The translations under genes and the position numbers were made by a program. Under the pieces are notes generated by a model, which was not told where the DNA came from, did no database searches, and saw only the letters and a program-made list of their open reading frames with translations. From contig OZ251235.1 of assembly GCA_965240325.2 (NCBI GenBank), positions 930,001 to 994,000 on the forward strand: a stretch of 64,000 nucleotides of DNA, written 5' to 3'. This DNA is from Rebecca billardiae RCC1528 (lineage: Eukaryota; Haptophyta). This document shows positions 17,906 to 28,345 of this stretch, piece by piece; positions within the stretch are counted from its first letter, which is position 1; the number at the start of each line of letters is the position of its first letter.

Positions 17906-20900
17906 TTGGGGGTTGGTCGGCGCGAGAAGATGCTGCGGCGACACGCGCCGGCGCGCGAACTCGTCCTCATAACAGACCCGGGCCCCGATCCGGATGACGT
18001 CAAGGCGCTCCTGATCGCGGGCACGCTGCACAAGCGCGGCGACATTCAGCTGCGCCTCGTCGTCGCAAACGGTGGCCACCAGGCGCGCGAGCGCGCGAGG
18101 CTCGCGCAGTGCCTGCTCGACGCGATCGGTGTTCGCAGTGTGCCGGTGGCAATCGGGAGCGAGGGCCAGACGGCGTACGAGCCCGTCGCGCACGAGTACC
18201 TGCTCAAGGGCTACGACGCGGTCGATGATGCACGCCTCGAGCCCGACGGGCGCGCGAGCTTGCTTCGGGTGCTCGATGTGGCCGCCAGCAAATCGCTGGT
18301 GATCGTGTGCATCTCGTCGCTGCGCGACCTCGCGGACGTGATTGGGGCGCAGCCCGCGCTTGTCCTGGACAGGGTCGCGCGCGTCGCGGTCCAGGCCGGC
18401 CTCGACTTCGACGAGGCTTCCTCGCGTTGGGTGCCGGACACGTCCGTCAACAACGGCTTCGACCCGGACGCTGCCGCGGCCGTGTACGACTTCTGCTTCG
18501 GGAATGGGCTGCCGCTGACGGTGGTGTCACGGCACGCGGTCCCGCTGCTGCCGATGCAGCTCGCGCGCTCGTTCGCCGAGCGCACCGCCTCGCCCGTCAT
18601 GGCCTACCTCGCCAACGCGCAGTTCCTCGGCCTCCGCGGCCTCTGGCGCAAGCTGTGCGACGGCAAGCTGCCCGCGCGCTGCACCAAGCAGTGGTACTTC
18701 GAGACGTTCTGCGGCGTGGACGCGGCGCGCTTTGCTGCGCAGGGCTTCGAGACGCTCGACGCCACCGCGGACATCCTCCCGCACCTCAACGGCTACGTCA
18801 AGCCGTACGACGTGTGCGCGCTGATGGCCGTGCTGCCGCACAAGCCGGGAGAGGCGTTCGACGCGTGCGCGGTCGCGCCGCCGCGGCTCGCGCCCGGGCA
18901 GCCCGCGGCGGCGCACCGGCTGCACCTCGCTGCTGAGCACGGGATCGACGTGACGCACGTGACGCGGCTCCTCCGCCACGTGTACCACGACATCGTCCTC
19001 GCCACCGTCCCACCGTCAACGGTCAACCCGCGGCTGGGATTCGTGCGCCGCTCGGACCGCTCCGAGCTGCTCCACTCGGCCGAAGACCCGAGCCTGCTGC
19101 AGTGCGTGGACGAGCAGGAGCGGCTCAAGTCGTGGAAGGAGCCGCGACGCGCGGCCTCGGAGAACCCGGGCGCCACGAGTGCCGCGGGGCATGCCCTGCT
19201 CGACGCGCCGCAGATCATCGAGCTCTTCCACCGCAGCCTCGAGCTGACGGGCGCGCAGCTGCAGCACTCGTCGCGCGTCGCGGCGTGTATGGGCATCCTC
19301 TTCTTCATGGGCGCGGCGGCGACGGTGTTCTGGGCGTTCGACACGGAGCCGCCGCCGGGCGCGGGCCGCGCGCACTTCGCGACGCGCAAGCTTGTCGGCG
19401 AAGCCGCCTTCGACATCGCCGACCTCGCCATCGCGGTCGGCGTGCTCGCCCTCCAGCCGGTCGCGTCGCACCGGCGCGCGACGACCGCGACCGCTGCCGC
19501 GATCGTCGCCGCGTCGCTCCTCTTCGCCGTGCCGGCCGTGCCGCAGGCGGCGGAGGCGCTGCGCACGTGGGAGGACGACGACGCGGTGCGGCCGGCTCCC
19601 CGCGCCTGCGACGAGGTGAGCAGCCCCGCCGCATGGCGCCTCGCCCACGGCGTGTGGCTCGCGCAGTCGGTGCTTGCTTACTTTTGCTTCGATCTGTGGC
19701 TCGCGCGCGTCTGGCTCATGACGCGGCGGCACCCGAGCGGCTGGGCGCAGACTGTGCGCGTGCGCGCGCTCTGGTCGGCGTGCATGGTCAACCTCGCGCT
19801 GCAGTCGTGCACGCGCGCGCTGCTCTCGAGCACGCGCTGCGCGAACGCCGTCCTGCTGAACGCCGAGCCCGCCCCGGCCTTCCTGCTCCCTGCTCTCCTC
19901 AGCATGCACGGCGCGGCGGTGCTGCTGTACGCCGCGCTGCTTGCGCCGGGTGGGCGGCTGCGCGCCAAGGCGCTCCTGATGCGGCTGGGCCGCGGCCGGC
20001 CGTCGGCGCGCCGGGTGCACGCGGAGGCGCCGCTCGCGCCGCTGATTGGCTACGGCTCGCTCGTCGCGCTCGAGCCGTCCCGCCTCGTGCCCGAGGCGCT
20101 CCGTGGCATGCGCGCCGCCACACTCGGGCCGCGCACGGTGCGCGCGCTCACGCTCGATGCAGGTGAGCAGTCGACGCCGCAGGCAGGCCGCCGCGGGCGC
20201 GCGGGAGCGGGCGCGGGCGGCGCGGCCTCTTCGCCCGGCGTCACGGGCGGCAAGCTGGGCTCTCCGCACCCGCGCGCCGCGCTCGCCCAGCTCTGCCACC
20301 GCAGCAGCAGCGCCGTCGCGCCGATCTCGAGCGAGCACAGCATCTGTGCGGACGCGCCGAGTGCAAAGGGGGGCAGCGGCAGCGGCGCCGCCCCGGGCCC
20401 GGAGCCGAGCGGCCGCCGCGGCAGCTCAGCCACCCAGAGCAGCCGCAGCAGCTGCAGCCTCTGCTCGAGCAGCCGCAGCAGCAAGCCTTCGAGCCTCAGC
20501 GGCGGCAGCGCCGTGAGCCACAGCGCCGGCGGCAGCACTACCGCCACCACCACGGCCACGACCACTGTCACTGCGATCAGCCCCAGCGGCCGCGCCAAGC
20601 CCGAGGCTAGCCCGAGCAGCCTCGGCGGCAGCAGCGCCCTCTGGATGGGCCGGAGCAGCAGCCGCGGCAGCCCGCTCGGCCCGCCGCCGCTCAGCCGCCC
20701 AGGCAACTCGTCCTTCCTCTCTGACGCGAGCACGCCGCGCTCCGCAGACGGCGGCAGCTCAGTGCGCACGCGCTTCCGGCAGAGGCTGAGCCGGCGCAGC
20801 GTGCGTGCGCCGCCCAGGCGGAGCTCCAGCGAGCAGCTCTCGACCACCATCGTCGACATCGATCACGACCGCGCGCTCACTCCCGATTCTTTCGACGTCT

Positions 20901-21479
20901 TCGTGCTCCACTCCGAACGCGACCCGCCCGCCGAGCGTCTGATCGCGCTGAGCGCGTGGGCGCGCGAGTTCCGCGCCGCGCGCGGGCGCTGGCCGCGCGT
21001 GTGGCTCGACTCGCTCTGCGCCGACCCGATCGTCGACCGACGCGAGCGGCTCGCTCACGAGGTCGTGGCCATGTGCCGCGCGCGCACGCTGCTCTGCCTG
21101 GTGGGCGCCAGCTTCGTCGCGCGCCTCGCGTGCATCGGCCGGCTGCTCGCGTGGCGCGCGACGGGCGGCTCACTCGATGACGTCGAGGTCGTGCTGGTCG
21201 GCGCCGACGCCGCCGAGTTCAGCGCGATCGTCGCGGCGGTCGACGCGTTCCACGTCGTGTACGCCGAGCACACCGCGCGGCCGCGCGCGAGCAGCGCGGA
21301 CGACCAGGGCCCTCTCGTCCACGCCATCGAGCTCGCTGGCGCGCGGCGCGTGAATGAGCTCGTGCACAGCCTGCTGCCGCAAGTGCAGCGCGCGGTGCCC
21401 AAGGCGCTGCAGCGCGCGCGCCCGGCGTGGGCGCTCGGCCGCGCGTGGGTGGCGGGCCTCGGCGAGCCCAGCTCCGACA

Positions 21480-21514
<35 letters not shown>

Positions 21515-21790
21515 CCGTTGGGAGCGGACGGTTCTGGTGACAAGCGGTCGCGTCGTCGGTCCTCGTCGTCGCCGACCAAGCAACAGCCGGCCTCCGAGAT
21601 CCACGCACTCCACCAGCCGCTCCAGCTGTCGCGCCGCGTGGGCACACAGCCGCAGCTGCCAGAAGACGAGCCGACATCATCAAGTGCTCGCTGCAGCGGC
21701 GTGTCCCACTGCAGCCTGAGCGCGGCTGCGCTCGATCACAACGGGCACGGCGCACGTGAAACTTCGCCGTTCCCAGCAACTGCAATCTGA
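17906..21790 (+). CDS. Nucleoside hydrolase-like / six-TM / TIR-HET-like fusion protein
   Basis: Single exon, 1294 residues. Residues 18-345 are an inosine-uridine nucleoside-hydrolase-like domain: LITDPGPDPDDVKALL (metal- and ribose-binding D-rich loop), NNGFDPDAAAAVYDF near 181-195 (family 'N..dPeAA') and GYVKPYDVCALMAVLP near 296-311 (family 'HDP.a' position, with Y for H). About residues 460-680 hold six hydrophobic helices (e.g. CMGILFFMGAAATVFWAF, AFLLPALLSMHGAAVLLYAA), then PLIGYGSLVALEPSRLV. A Ser/Gly-rich linker spans about 750-960. Residues 990-1160 form a Rossmann-like domain: SFDVFVLHSERDPP, PRVWLDSLCADPIVDR and RTLLCLVGASFV, resembling TIR/HET-type 'vWlD..c' domains. A (GAC)n tract at 21478-21513 encodes poly-Asp. 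Met17930 is an alternative start. The domain order suggests a membrane signalling or nucleotide-cleaving protein. Activity is unproven. Confidence 0.78.
21478..21513 (+). repeat. GAC trinucleotide repeat encoding poly-Asp
   Basis: About twelve GAC triplets in frame in the C-terminal tail of the fusion gene, likely length-polymorphic. Confidence 0.9.
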
Positions 21791-22200
21791 TGCGCTGACG
21801 ATTTCGCTTCGCGGCGGCGGCTGCGAGTGCGAGTCGGCAGCGCCGGCCGCCGCGCGCCAAACGCGCAGCCGCACCGGGAAATGAGCTCGCCGAATGGCGG
21901 TGTTGAGTGTACTAACTACATGCTGACGTGTCGCCTGCAGTGCCGTGCAGGCGGCATCGGGCTGATCAGCTGCTCAGTCGGAGTAGCGGCGAAATAAACG
22001 GCTGCCGCCGCTGGTAGTGCAGGTAGTGGTGAGTACTGAACGTAGCCGACGCGGCCGCGGGGCCCCCGGCCGGCCCGCCCGGGATCAGTCATCATAGTTT
22101 CTGCTGATGCGAGAACTGGACGACAGGTCGGAATGACGACTACGATGGATACAGTCGGAATAATGACGACGATGGGTTTCGGATTGCTCTGGGGACTGTA

Positions 22201-22461
22201 CTAGCTGAGACTGCCAGCTGACATCCGGACCTGCACCTTCGCCCTTGCTCGGGGCACAGCAGGTCCGCATGCGAGCTGACCGCGCAGCGGCAGGTGGATC
22301 GCGCTTCAGCAGCTCAGTCAAGGCCGCGCTCAAGCTTTACGATCGCGGTGCAGGCTATGCTCTGCCACCAGCGCCGACTTCGTGTCGACGATCGGGCACT
22401 GCCGCCGACGAATCAGGAGACCCGCGTCGTCCTACCTGTGTCGTTAAATCATAGAATGAGT
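22201..22461 (-). repeat. Dispersed repeat D, copy 1 (about 260 bp)
   Basis: The reverse complement of this stretch matches 47393-47650 over nearly its full length. It starts ACTCATTCTATGATTTAACG on the minus strand and continues through the GTAGGACGACGCGGGTCTCC block to CCGGATGTCAGCTGGCAGTC. A partial copy lies at 43469-43581, with fragments at 34558, 59350 and 60123. It has no ORF of interest and no obvious terminal inverted repeats. Confidence 0.85.
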
Positions 22462-22520
22462 ATACAGTTTACTAAGAATAAGAGACGCACACAGCTCAGG
22501 CAGGCGAGATTGACGCCCGC
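22461..22520 (+). repeat. Dispersed short repeat S2, copy 3
   Basis: Directly abuts repeat D. Contains TACTAAGAATAAGAGACGCA followed by CACAGCTCAGGCAGGCGAGA, the complement of copies 1 and 2. Confidence 0.85.
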
Positions 22521-22611
22521 CAACTGTCACCGCCCATGAAGCCGTCGCCGATGGTAGCATCCATAGTACGAGTCGACAGCCTAAAAAAGACTGCATCAGG
22601 ATCAAGGGCGG

Positions 22612-22655
22612 TACAGTTTACTATGATTTAACGTGCACACTTGGTTAAGGCGTGA
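22612..22655 (+). repeat. Dispersed short repeat S1, copy 2
   Basis: TACAGTTTACTATGATTTAA then CGTGCACACTTGGTTAAGGC. About 105 bp upstream of the ATG16 start codon. Confidence 0.85.
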
Positions 22656-22759
22656 CAGTAGCCCTTGTAGGATCAAGCCCTTGCAAGGATGCACCCGGGC
22701 AGGTGGTGAGCAGGCGGCGAGCTGCCGGCCTACCGGTACGGCGCCCGCCCCCGCCGGCG

Positions 22760-24481
22760 ATGGCGGAAGCCCACGCCCGCCGCCTCAAGAACGCGCTCGC
22801 GCGACGCAACGCAGGGACGCGCGGGGTAGAGGTGGTGATCAATTCGTACGCCGATCTCCTCGCACAGCACACTGACCTCCAGCGCCGGCACGCCGAGCTG
22901 CAGCAGGAGGCCTCCGTCCTGCGCCACGAGCGCTCTCAGCTCGCCCGCGACGTCAAGCTGCTGCACGAGAACGAAGCAAACCTCGGCGTGTCGTCGGAGC
23001 ACATCCAGCAGCTGCAGGACAAGGTCGCAGCGCTGCAGAACGAGATCAGCGTCGGCCAGCGTGAGCGAGCCGCTGCCGAGCAGGACGCAAAAGACGCTCG
23101 CGAGGCGGCGGACGCTGCGCGCGAGGCGCAGGCGGCAAGTGAGACAGCCAGGCAGGCTGCGGTCACGGACGCGCACGCAGCCCGCCAGGCGACCACGGAC
23201 GAGCGCGAGACGGTGCAGCTCGTTCGAGATGAGCTCAGCGCCACGCGGCGCATCGTCACCGAGCGCGAGGCGCGCGCGACGCAGCTCGAGGCGGAGAACG
23301 CGCAGCTTCTGGCGCGCTACCTCACGCTCGTGGACGCGCGCGCCGACGCGCTCAACTCCGACGTCGACCTGAGCGAGCAGCTCTCGGCTGCGCGCCGCCA
23401 GATCGAGGAGCTGGTTCGCGAGCGTGGGGCCGGCTCTTCCGGCCCGCCGGCGCCCTCGGCGCCCCTCGAAGGCCTGCGCGATGCCGATGCTGACGCCGCC
23501 GACGCTGCCACCGACCAACTGCCTGCGAGCGCGCCGCGCACGGCAAGCATCGTCCCGGCTGCTGCACAGCGCGTGCACAGCGCTCACGTGGGGGAGGCGA
23601 ACGCTGTGCTCTTCGTGCCCGACGGCAGCGCCGTGCTGAGTGGTGGCGCGGACATGCTCGTCGCGTGCACCGACGCCGCGACAGGCCGCGCGCGCGCGCA
23701 GCTGCGCGGCGCCACCTCCTCCGTCCTCGCGGTGAGCGCGTGCGCACACACGGAGCGCGTCTTGGGCGCGTGCCACGACGGCTCGGTGCGCGTGTGGCAG
23801 CTGGAGACAGGGCGCACGATGCACGTGCTCACGGGGCACACGGCGCGTTGCTTCTCCGCCGTCTTCGCGACCGACGCCAAGCTCGCCTTCTCCGGCGCGT
23901 ATGATCGCACTGTCCGCAGCTGGGACCTCGCGGGCGGCTTTGGCGTCGCCACGTTCGCGTGTGGCTCCAACTGCAACGGCGTCGACGTGTCGCGCGACGG
24001 CAGGCTGCTCGCGTCGGCGCACTGGGACCACGCGGTGCGGCTTTGGGACGCGCGCGCGCCCGGTCACGACCCGGCCGGGTGCGCGCGAGAGCTGGCGGGC
24101 CTGCACACGGCGCCTGTGACATGCGTCGTGCTCTCTCGCGACGGCAGCCAGCTGCTCACGTGCGCGCGGGACGACAGCCTCAAGCTGATCGACCTGCGCG
24201 GGACCGCGCACAGCGTGGTGCACACGCTCACGCACCGGGGCTTCTGCTGTGGCGCCGACTGGGCGCAGGCTTGCTTCTCACCCGACGGCCGGTACGCTGC
24301 GGCAGGCGGCGCCGATGGCTCGCTCTTTGTGTGGGAGCTCGCGCACGCGCGCGCGGTCGCCAGCCTGGCCACGCCGCACGCGGCCGGCGCGGCGACGGGG
24401 GTCGCGTGGGCTCCAGATGGGCGCACGCTCGCTTCCGCGCATAAGGACGGGAGCGTGATCATGTGGGCCGCGGAGAAGTGA
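22760..24481 (+). CDS. ATG16: Autophagy protein ATG16 (coiled coil plus WD40 propeller)
   Basis: Single exon, 573 residues from MAEAHARRLKNAL. Residues 15-45 match the ATG5-binding helix of ATG16 (RGVEVVINSYADLLAQHTDL, cf. the family 'f..li..Y..Ll'). Residues 35-215 are a long coiled coil (dimerisation). Residues about 275-573 hold seven WD40 repeats: SAHVGEANAVLF, GSVRVWQLETGR, LTGHTARCFSAVF, YDRTVRSWDLAGG, WDHAVRLWDARA, DSLKLIDLRG and GSLFVWEL, ending GSVIMWAAEK. ATG16 scaffolds ATG12-ATG5 as the E3-like complex that lipidates ATG8. The WD40-bearing form is that of animals and many protists, while yeast lacks it. The upstream in-frame extension to 22652 has no similarity and begins in repeat S1. 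Confidence 0.9.
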   Translation: MAEAHARRLKNALARRNAGTRGVEVVINSYADLLAQHTDLQRRHAELQQEASVLRHERSQLARDVKLLHENEANLGVSSEHIQQLQDKVAALQNEISVGQRERAAAEQDAKDAREAADAAREAQAASETARQAAVTDAHAARQATTDERETVQLVRDELSATRRIVTEREARATQLEAENAQLLARYLTLVDARADALNSDVDLSEQLSAARRQIEELVRERGAGSSGPPAPSAPLEGLRDADADAADAATDQLPASAPRTASIVPAAAQRVHSAHVGEANAVLFVPDGSAVLSGGADMLVACTDAATGRARAQLRGATSSVLAVSACAHTERVLGACHDGSVRVWQLETGRTMHVLTGHTARCFSAVFATDAKLAFSGAYDRTVRSWDLAGGFGVATFACGSNCNGVDVSRDGRLLASAHWDHAVRLWDARAPGHDPAGCARELAGLHTAPVTCVVLSRDGSQLLTCARDDSLKLIDLRGTAHSVVHTLTHRGFCCGADWAQACFSPDGRYAAAGGADGSLFVWELAHARAVASLATPHAAGAATGVAWAPDGRTLASAHKDGSVIMWAAEK

Positions 24482-25174
24482 TGATTCCGGTGCTGACGTC
24501 GTACTGGCGGTCACATATCGTGTGATGATGTGTATCATAAGCTAGACGCAGCTAGTGACAATGTGTATCAATCCGATATCAAACGCGACTCGATCTGCAT
24601 GAGCAGGCACGCGCAGCCGCGCCTGAGCCGGTCGGCGGCTCGACGACCCTGGCTGCGGGACGATAGTGATGATTCCACGGACACTAATTCAGAATAGCCG
24701 CTACTGCTGCAGTACGACTCCGAGTCCGGCCTGACCGGGACCGGGTAGCAACTAGCACTATCGCAGTCCGTTAGCTAGTGAACTACTAGTACTACTGATA
24801 CTTAGTAGCTACTAGTCATAATCATCGCGATTCTCGTCGAGATTCAGGCGCCATCGCCAGCCCGGTGGTGTATACCGGTAACACTGATGATGATGCTCAC
24901 TGCCGACCGGAAACGGATTTAATTATGAACAATTAATATTTAATTAATACCCGGGCCTGACGGACTGTTACTGCGGTCAACCGTCCGTCACTTGAACTCT
25001 ACGCATCTACAACTACCCCGCCACCCCGGGATGATTGAAGTTATTACTGGCCATCGCCACGGCTCTGGCAGCATGGGCAGTGCCCGTCGATATCCAAGAG
25101 GCCGATCGTCGCCGCTTGCCATACCGCGCTTAGCGGCTTAGCAACGCTGCAACGGTCCCGCTGACCGCAGAAAG
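24482..25174. other. Convergent intergenic region
   Basis: AT-richer than the genes, with clustered TACTAGTAGTACTA words near 24770-24830. Nothing recognisable. Confidence 0.45.
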
Positions 25175-25762
25175 TCAGAACGAGAAGCCCATGCCTGGTG
25201 AGGAGACCACCTCGGACCAGTACGAGGTGGTGAGCACAATCCAGGTGACCACCGTGGAGCGGCGCGCGAAGACAGGGTCACGTGTCTCGCGCGCGATGGC
25301 AGTCGCCTGCTCCCCGTACATGGCGTCGAACAGCACACGCATCGCCTGCAGCTGCTCCGGGTCGTCAGGAATGTCATCATCCATCCACGGCATCGTCCCG
25401 GACGCGTCGTCAAACGCATCGGGCCCGTTCGGGAACTCCGTGTGCCACGCAAGCGCGCGCTCGTCGTCAACCAGCGGCGTGAGCCCGTCATACCCCAGGA
25501 TCCGCCTCACCAGCTGGTTGACCTCAGCCTCCGAGCTCGACCCATCGAGCACGCCGCGGAGCGTGATGTACCGATCAAAGTCGCTCTCGTCCTCCAGCGG
25601 GTTTCTGCACACAGGGCGAGCGCGGCGCAATGCGCAGTGGCGCCGCAGTCCTCCACCACGAGCGCATCGCACGGGACGTCCGCCCGGCCCCGCCAGCAGC
25701 CACGCGGGCGTCGCCGCTAGGATGCACGCGAGGAGCGCGACGACAATTCGCCTGGCGGCCAT
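25175..25762 (-). CDS. Unknown protein with signal-peptide/plastid-type leader
   Basis: Single exon, 195 residues. The N-terminus (MAARRIVVALLACILAATPA) is a signal peptide. It is followed by an Arg-rich, acid-free stretch to about residue 53, the pattern of bipartite plastid targeting in secondary-plastid algae. The mature part is acidic (DESDFDRYITLRGVLDGSSS, PWMDDDIPDDPEQL) and predicted helical. Near the C-terminus lies a hydrophobic segment STVVTWIVLTTSYW, possibly a membrane or thylakoid anchor, and the protein ends GMGFSF. No family recognised. It lies 149 bp head-to-head with the next gene. Confidence 0.65.
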   Translation of the reverse strand: MAARRIVVALLACILAATPAWLLAGPGGRPVRCARGGGLRRHCALRRARPVCRNPLEDESDFDRYITLRGVLDGSSSEAEVNQLVRRILGYDGLTPLVDDERALAWHTEFPNGPDAFDDASGTMPWMDDDIPDDPEQLQAMRVLFDAMYGEQATAIARETRDPVFARRSTVVTWIVLTTSYWSEVVSSPGMGFSF

Positions 25763-25911
25763 CGGCCTCGGTCGCCGGACCTCTCAACGCCCTCAGAGCT
25801 CCGGACTGAAGAAGCCTCGCCGGCGCCGCCGGGATGCGCGGCCCCGGCGCTTCTGTTCCGCATTTGGCCGCCGCCGCCCGCGCCCAGCAGAAGCGCTTAC
25901 ACCGGCGCGCG

Positions 25912-28314
25912 ATGCTGGACGACGACGACGTTGATGACGAGGAGTTCGAGGAGTTCGACTCGGCGTCGGAAGGGACGCACCCAGCGGGCTCGCCTTCTGA
26001 CATGAGCGCCGAGCACCGCACGGCAGTCGACGCGCAGGACGCGGCAGATGCGCTGCTCCGTGAGGCGACCGAGTTGAACAAGGTGATTGGTGAGCGCGCA
26101 GACAGGCTTGCGGCGCTGCGCGCGCAGATACCCTGCGCGCCGACGGAGAAGGCCGCGACGCAGAGCGAGCACGAGATCCGCGAGCTCGTGGCCCAGCTCG
26201 AGCCCGTCGCCGTCTCCGGCGGCCAGGCCGCGCGCACACTCGCAGACCTGCGCGTGGAGCTGCGGCAGCTTCGTGCGGCGCGGCCAATGATCGCCGAGTG
26301 CGCGGCAGTGCGCGCGGAGATTCGCGCGCTGCGGACGCAGCTCGCGGACGTGCACACGCGCCTCGAGCGCGCGGAGGAGGCCATCGCCCCCAAGCCCGTG
26401 AGCACGCCACCCGCCTCCTCGCGGCTCGGCGTGCCGAGCGCTCAGGACATGCGCTCGCTCGTGGCCGGCTGGAAGCACGACGTGGCCGCGACGGCAGAGG
26501 CGCACAGCGCGGCGCTGCAGCGCGCCAACGCGCGCGCGCAGGCCGCGCGCGACGCGCGCGCCGCCGCCGAGGCGCGCAGCGCGGCGGACGTCCAGGCGCG
26601 AGCGCTGTATGAAGACGCGTGCGAGCGCGCGGCTGACGCCAGCTCCGAGTGGCGCGTGGCGGCGTCCTCGCCCGCGCGCGCTCGGGGTGCGGACGGCGCG
26701 TGGAGGTGGGCGGCGGCGGCGGAGGACGAGGATGGCAGCGTCAGCGTCGACGACGCGCTCGGCATGTGCGAGACCGCCATCGCCTTCCTCGAGCACGCGC
26801 GCGAGGACGGTGTTGGGTCGGCCGCGGCCTCCACGTCCACGCCCCGCCGCTCACGCGCGCGCGGCAGCCATGGCGGTGCGGGCGATGCGGGTGACGGCGG
26901 CGCGCAGGTGGAGACCCGCGCCGCGTACGTGTCCTCGCTCGCGCTGTGCCTCAACGCGCTGGGCATCTCGAACCACGTGCTGCTCTCCCCGCGAGCGTTT
27001 CTCGAGGACTCAGCGCACGCGCCGCTTAGCGCAGCTGCAGCGGCCGACAGCAGGACCGCCAGCGGCAGCCCGGCGCAGGACGGCGTGGCGGCGGGCGAGG
27101 AAGCGAGCGAGGCGGCGCTGCGCAATGGCGCGCGAGCCCAGGAGCCAGCCCCGTCTCGCGACCGGACCGGCCAATCGGCCAGCCCCGATGCGCGGCGCGG
27201 CGTGCACGACACACACTCGCCTGACCCGCGCGAGATCGAATCTCCCTCCCTCGAGATCGAATCTCCCGACAGGCCGGCCGCCGGCTGGCGGCGAGACGCC
27301 ATCCCGCCGGACCCTGCAGACGGGGGCGCGCGCGCGGCCGTGCTCACGGCGCTCTATCGCGCGCGAGATGCGCTCGAGAGCGCCCGCTCCGCCCCGCCAT
27401 TGCATTCAGTCACGGCCGATGCTGCCGACGCCACGGGAGCGGACGGGCCGTTCGGCCAATCGCCTGACCAGGCGGCCATGGCGCTGGCGGACGCAGAGCC
27501 GGATGTCTCGTCGGCGAGGCACACGCCGGCCAACGGCGTGAGCGGGTGTGCACGCCCGGTAGCTGCCGAGCACACGCCGGCGTGCGCGGAGCACGCGATC
27601 ACGCGCCCAGCGGTGGCCGAGGTGCGCGTGCACGCGAGCGCGAGCGCGGCGCAGAGTGATCCCAGCGCTCATGCCGTGAGCGCGGCCGACGGCGCTGGCG
27701 CGCCGACGCAGCGCTTGGCGCCACGTCGACTGGACAGCGCGCTTCTTCGCACGGGTACGGCGCGTGCCGAGGATGCTGCCGCCGAGGTGGCGGCGGCCCC
27801 GTCGACCGAGGCCATGCACCGGGCGCAGCAGCACTGGGAGCGCCGTGCGCGCGCGCACACGCTCTCCGGCTGGGAGCGCTGGCACATCAGCGGGCGCATT
27901 GACTCGCGGATGAAAGCTGCGAGGGGCCAGGGCGGGCAGCACAGCAGGATGAAGCGCGCGCTGCACCGCATGCACGCGTACGCGCGGCTGATGCACGTCT
28001 CGCACTCGCAGATGGACGCGTCCGAGCTGCTGCACCTGCTCGCCACCGTCACGAACACCTTCTCCAAGCTCGAGGTGCACGCGGCCACTCGGCGGCGGCG
28101 CAAGCGACTGCGCGAGGGCGGCGATGCGACGCCGCAGCCCGGCACACTCTCGAATAGGCTCCCGAGCCCAGTTGGCGTCGGGAGCAGCACGGGAAGCAGC
28201 TTCCGGGTTCGATACGGCTACCCGCCTGGCGTGCACGTCGAGGAGAACGGCTCGGAGGAAGACCATGACGGCATCGATGCTGATGCCCTTGCCGACGACG
28301 GGCTCATTGAGTAA
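25912..28314 (+). CDS. Large coiled-coil protein with basic C-terminal helical domain, unknown function
   Basis: Single exon, 800 residues. Start at Met25912 (MLDDDDVDDEEFEEFDSASE), chosen because the 26 residues upstream are Arg/Ala-rich promoter-like sequence. After the acidic start, residues 35-175 are a coiled coil (LRAQIPCAPTEKAATQSEHE, RVELRQLRAARPM). The middle is Ala-rich and disordered, with a short helical part AAYVSSLALCLNALGIS. The C-terminal region (about 640-750) is Trp/His/Arg/Met-rich and helical: ERRARAHTLSGWERWHISGR, MKRALHRMHAYARLM, then LLHLLATVTNTFSKLE. The tail is acidic. No known domain could be named. The end suggests a protein- or microtubule-binding module. No intron seen. 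Confidence 0.65.
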   Translation: MLDDDDVDDEEFEEFDSASEGTHPAGSPSDMSAEHRTAVDAQDAADALLREATELNKVIGERADRLAALRAQIPCAPTEKAATQSEHEIRELVAQLEPVAVSGGQAARTLADLRVELRQLRAARPMIAECAAVRAEIRALRTQLADVHTRLERAEEAIAPKPVSTPPASSRLGVPSAQDMRSLVAGWKHDVAATAEAHSAALQRANARAQAARDARAAAEARSAADVQARALYEDACERAADASSEWRVAASSPARARGADGAWRWAAAAEDEDGSVSVDDALGMCETAIAFLEHAREDGVGSAAASTSTPRRSRARGSHGGAGDAGDGGAQVETRAAYVSSLALCLNALGISNHVLLSPRAFLEDSAHAPLSAAAAADSRTASGSPAQDGVAAGEEASEAALRNGARAQEPAPSRDRTGQSASPDARRGVHDTHSPDPREIESPSLEIESPDRPAAGWRRDAIPPDPADGGARAAVLTALYRARDALESARSAPPLHSVTADAADATGADGPFGQSPDQAAMALADAEPDVSSARHTPANGVSGCARPVAAEHTPACAEHAITRPAVAEVRVHASASAAQSDPSAHAVSAADGAGAPTQRLAPRRLDSALLRTGTARAEDAAAEVAAAPSTEAMHRAQQHWERRARAHTLSGWERWHISGRIDSRMKAARGQGGQHSRMKRALHRMHAYARLMHVSHSQMDASELLHLLATVTNTFSKLEVHAATRRRRKRLREGGDATPQPGTLSNRLPSPVGVGSSTGSSFRVRYGYPPGVHVEENGSEEDHDGIDADALADDGLIE

Positions 28315-28345
28315 CTGTACGTATACAGTATAGTTAACTACTGAA

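Noticed and set aside
19016-20338. 440-codon minus-strand ORF within the nucleoside-hydrolase fusion gene
   Set aside because: Antisense reading of a high-GC gene, Arg/His-rich without any motif.
22730-24235. 501-codon minus-strand ORF opposite ATG16
   Set aside because: Antisense shadow of the WD40 gene; no recognisable domain.
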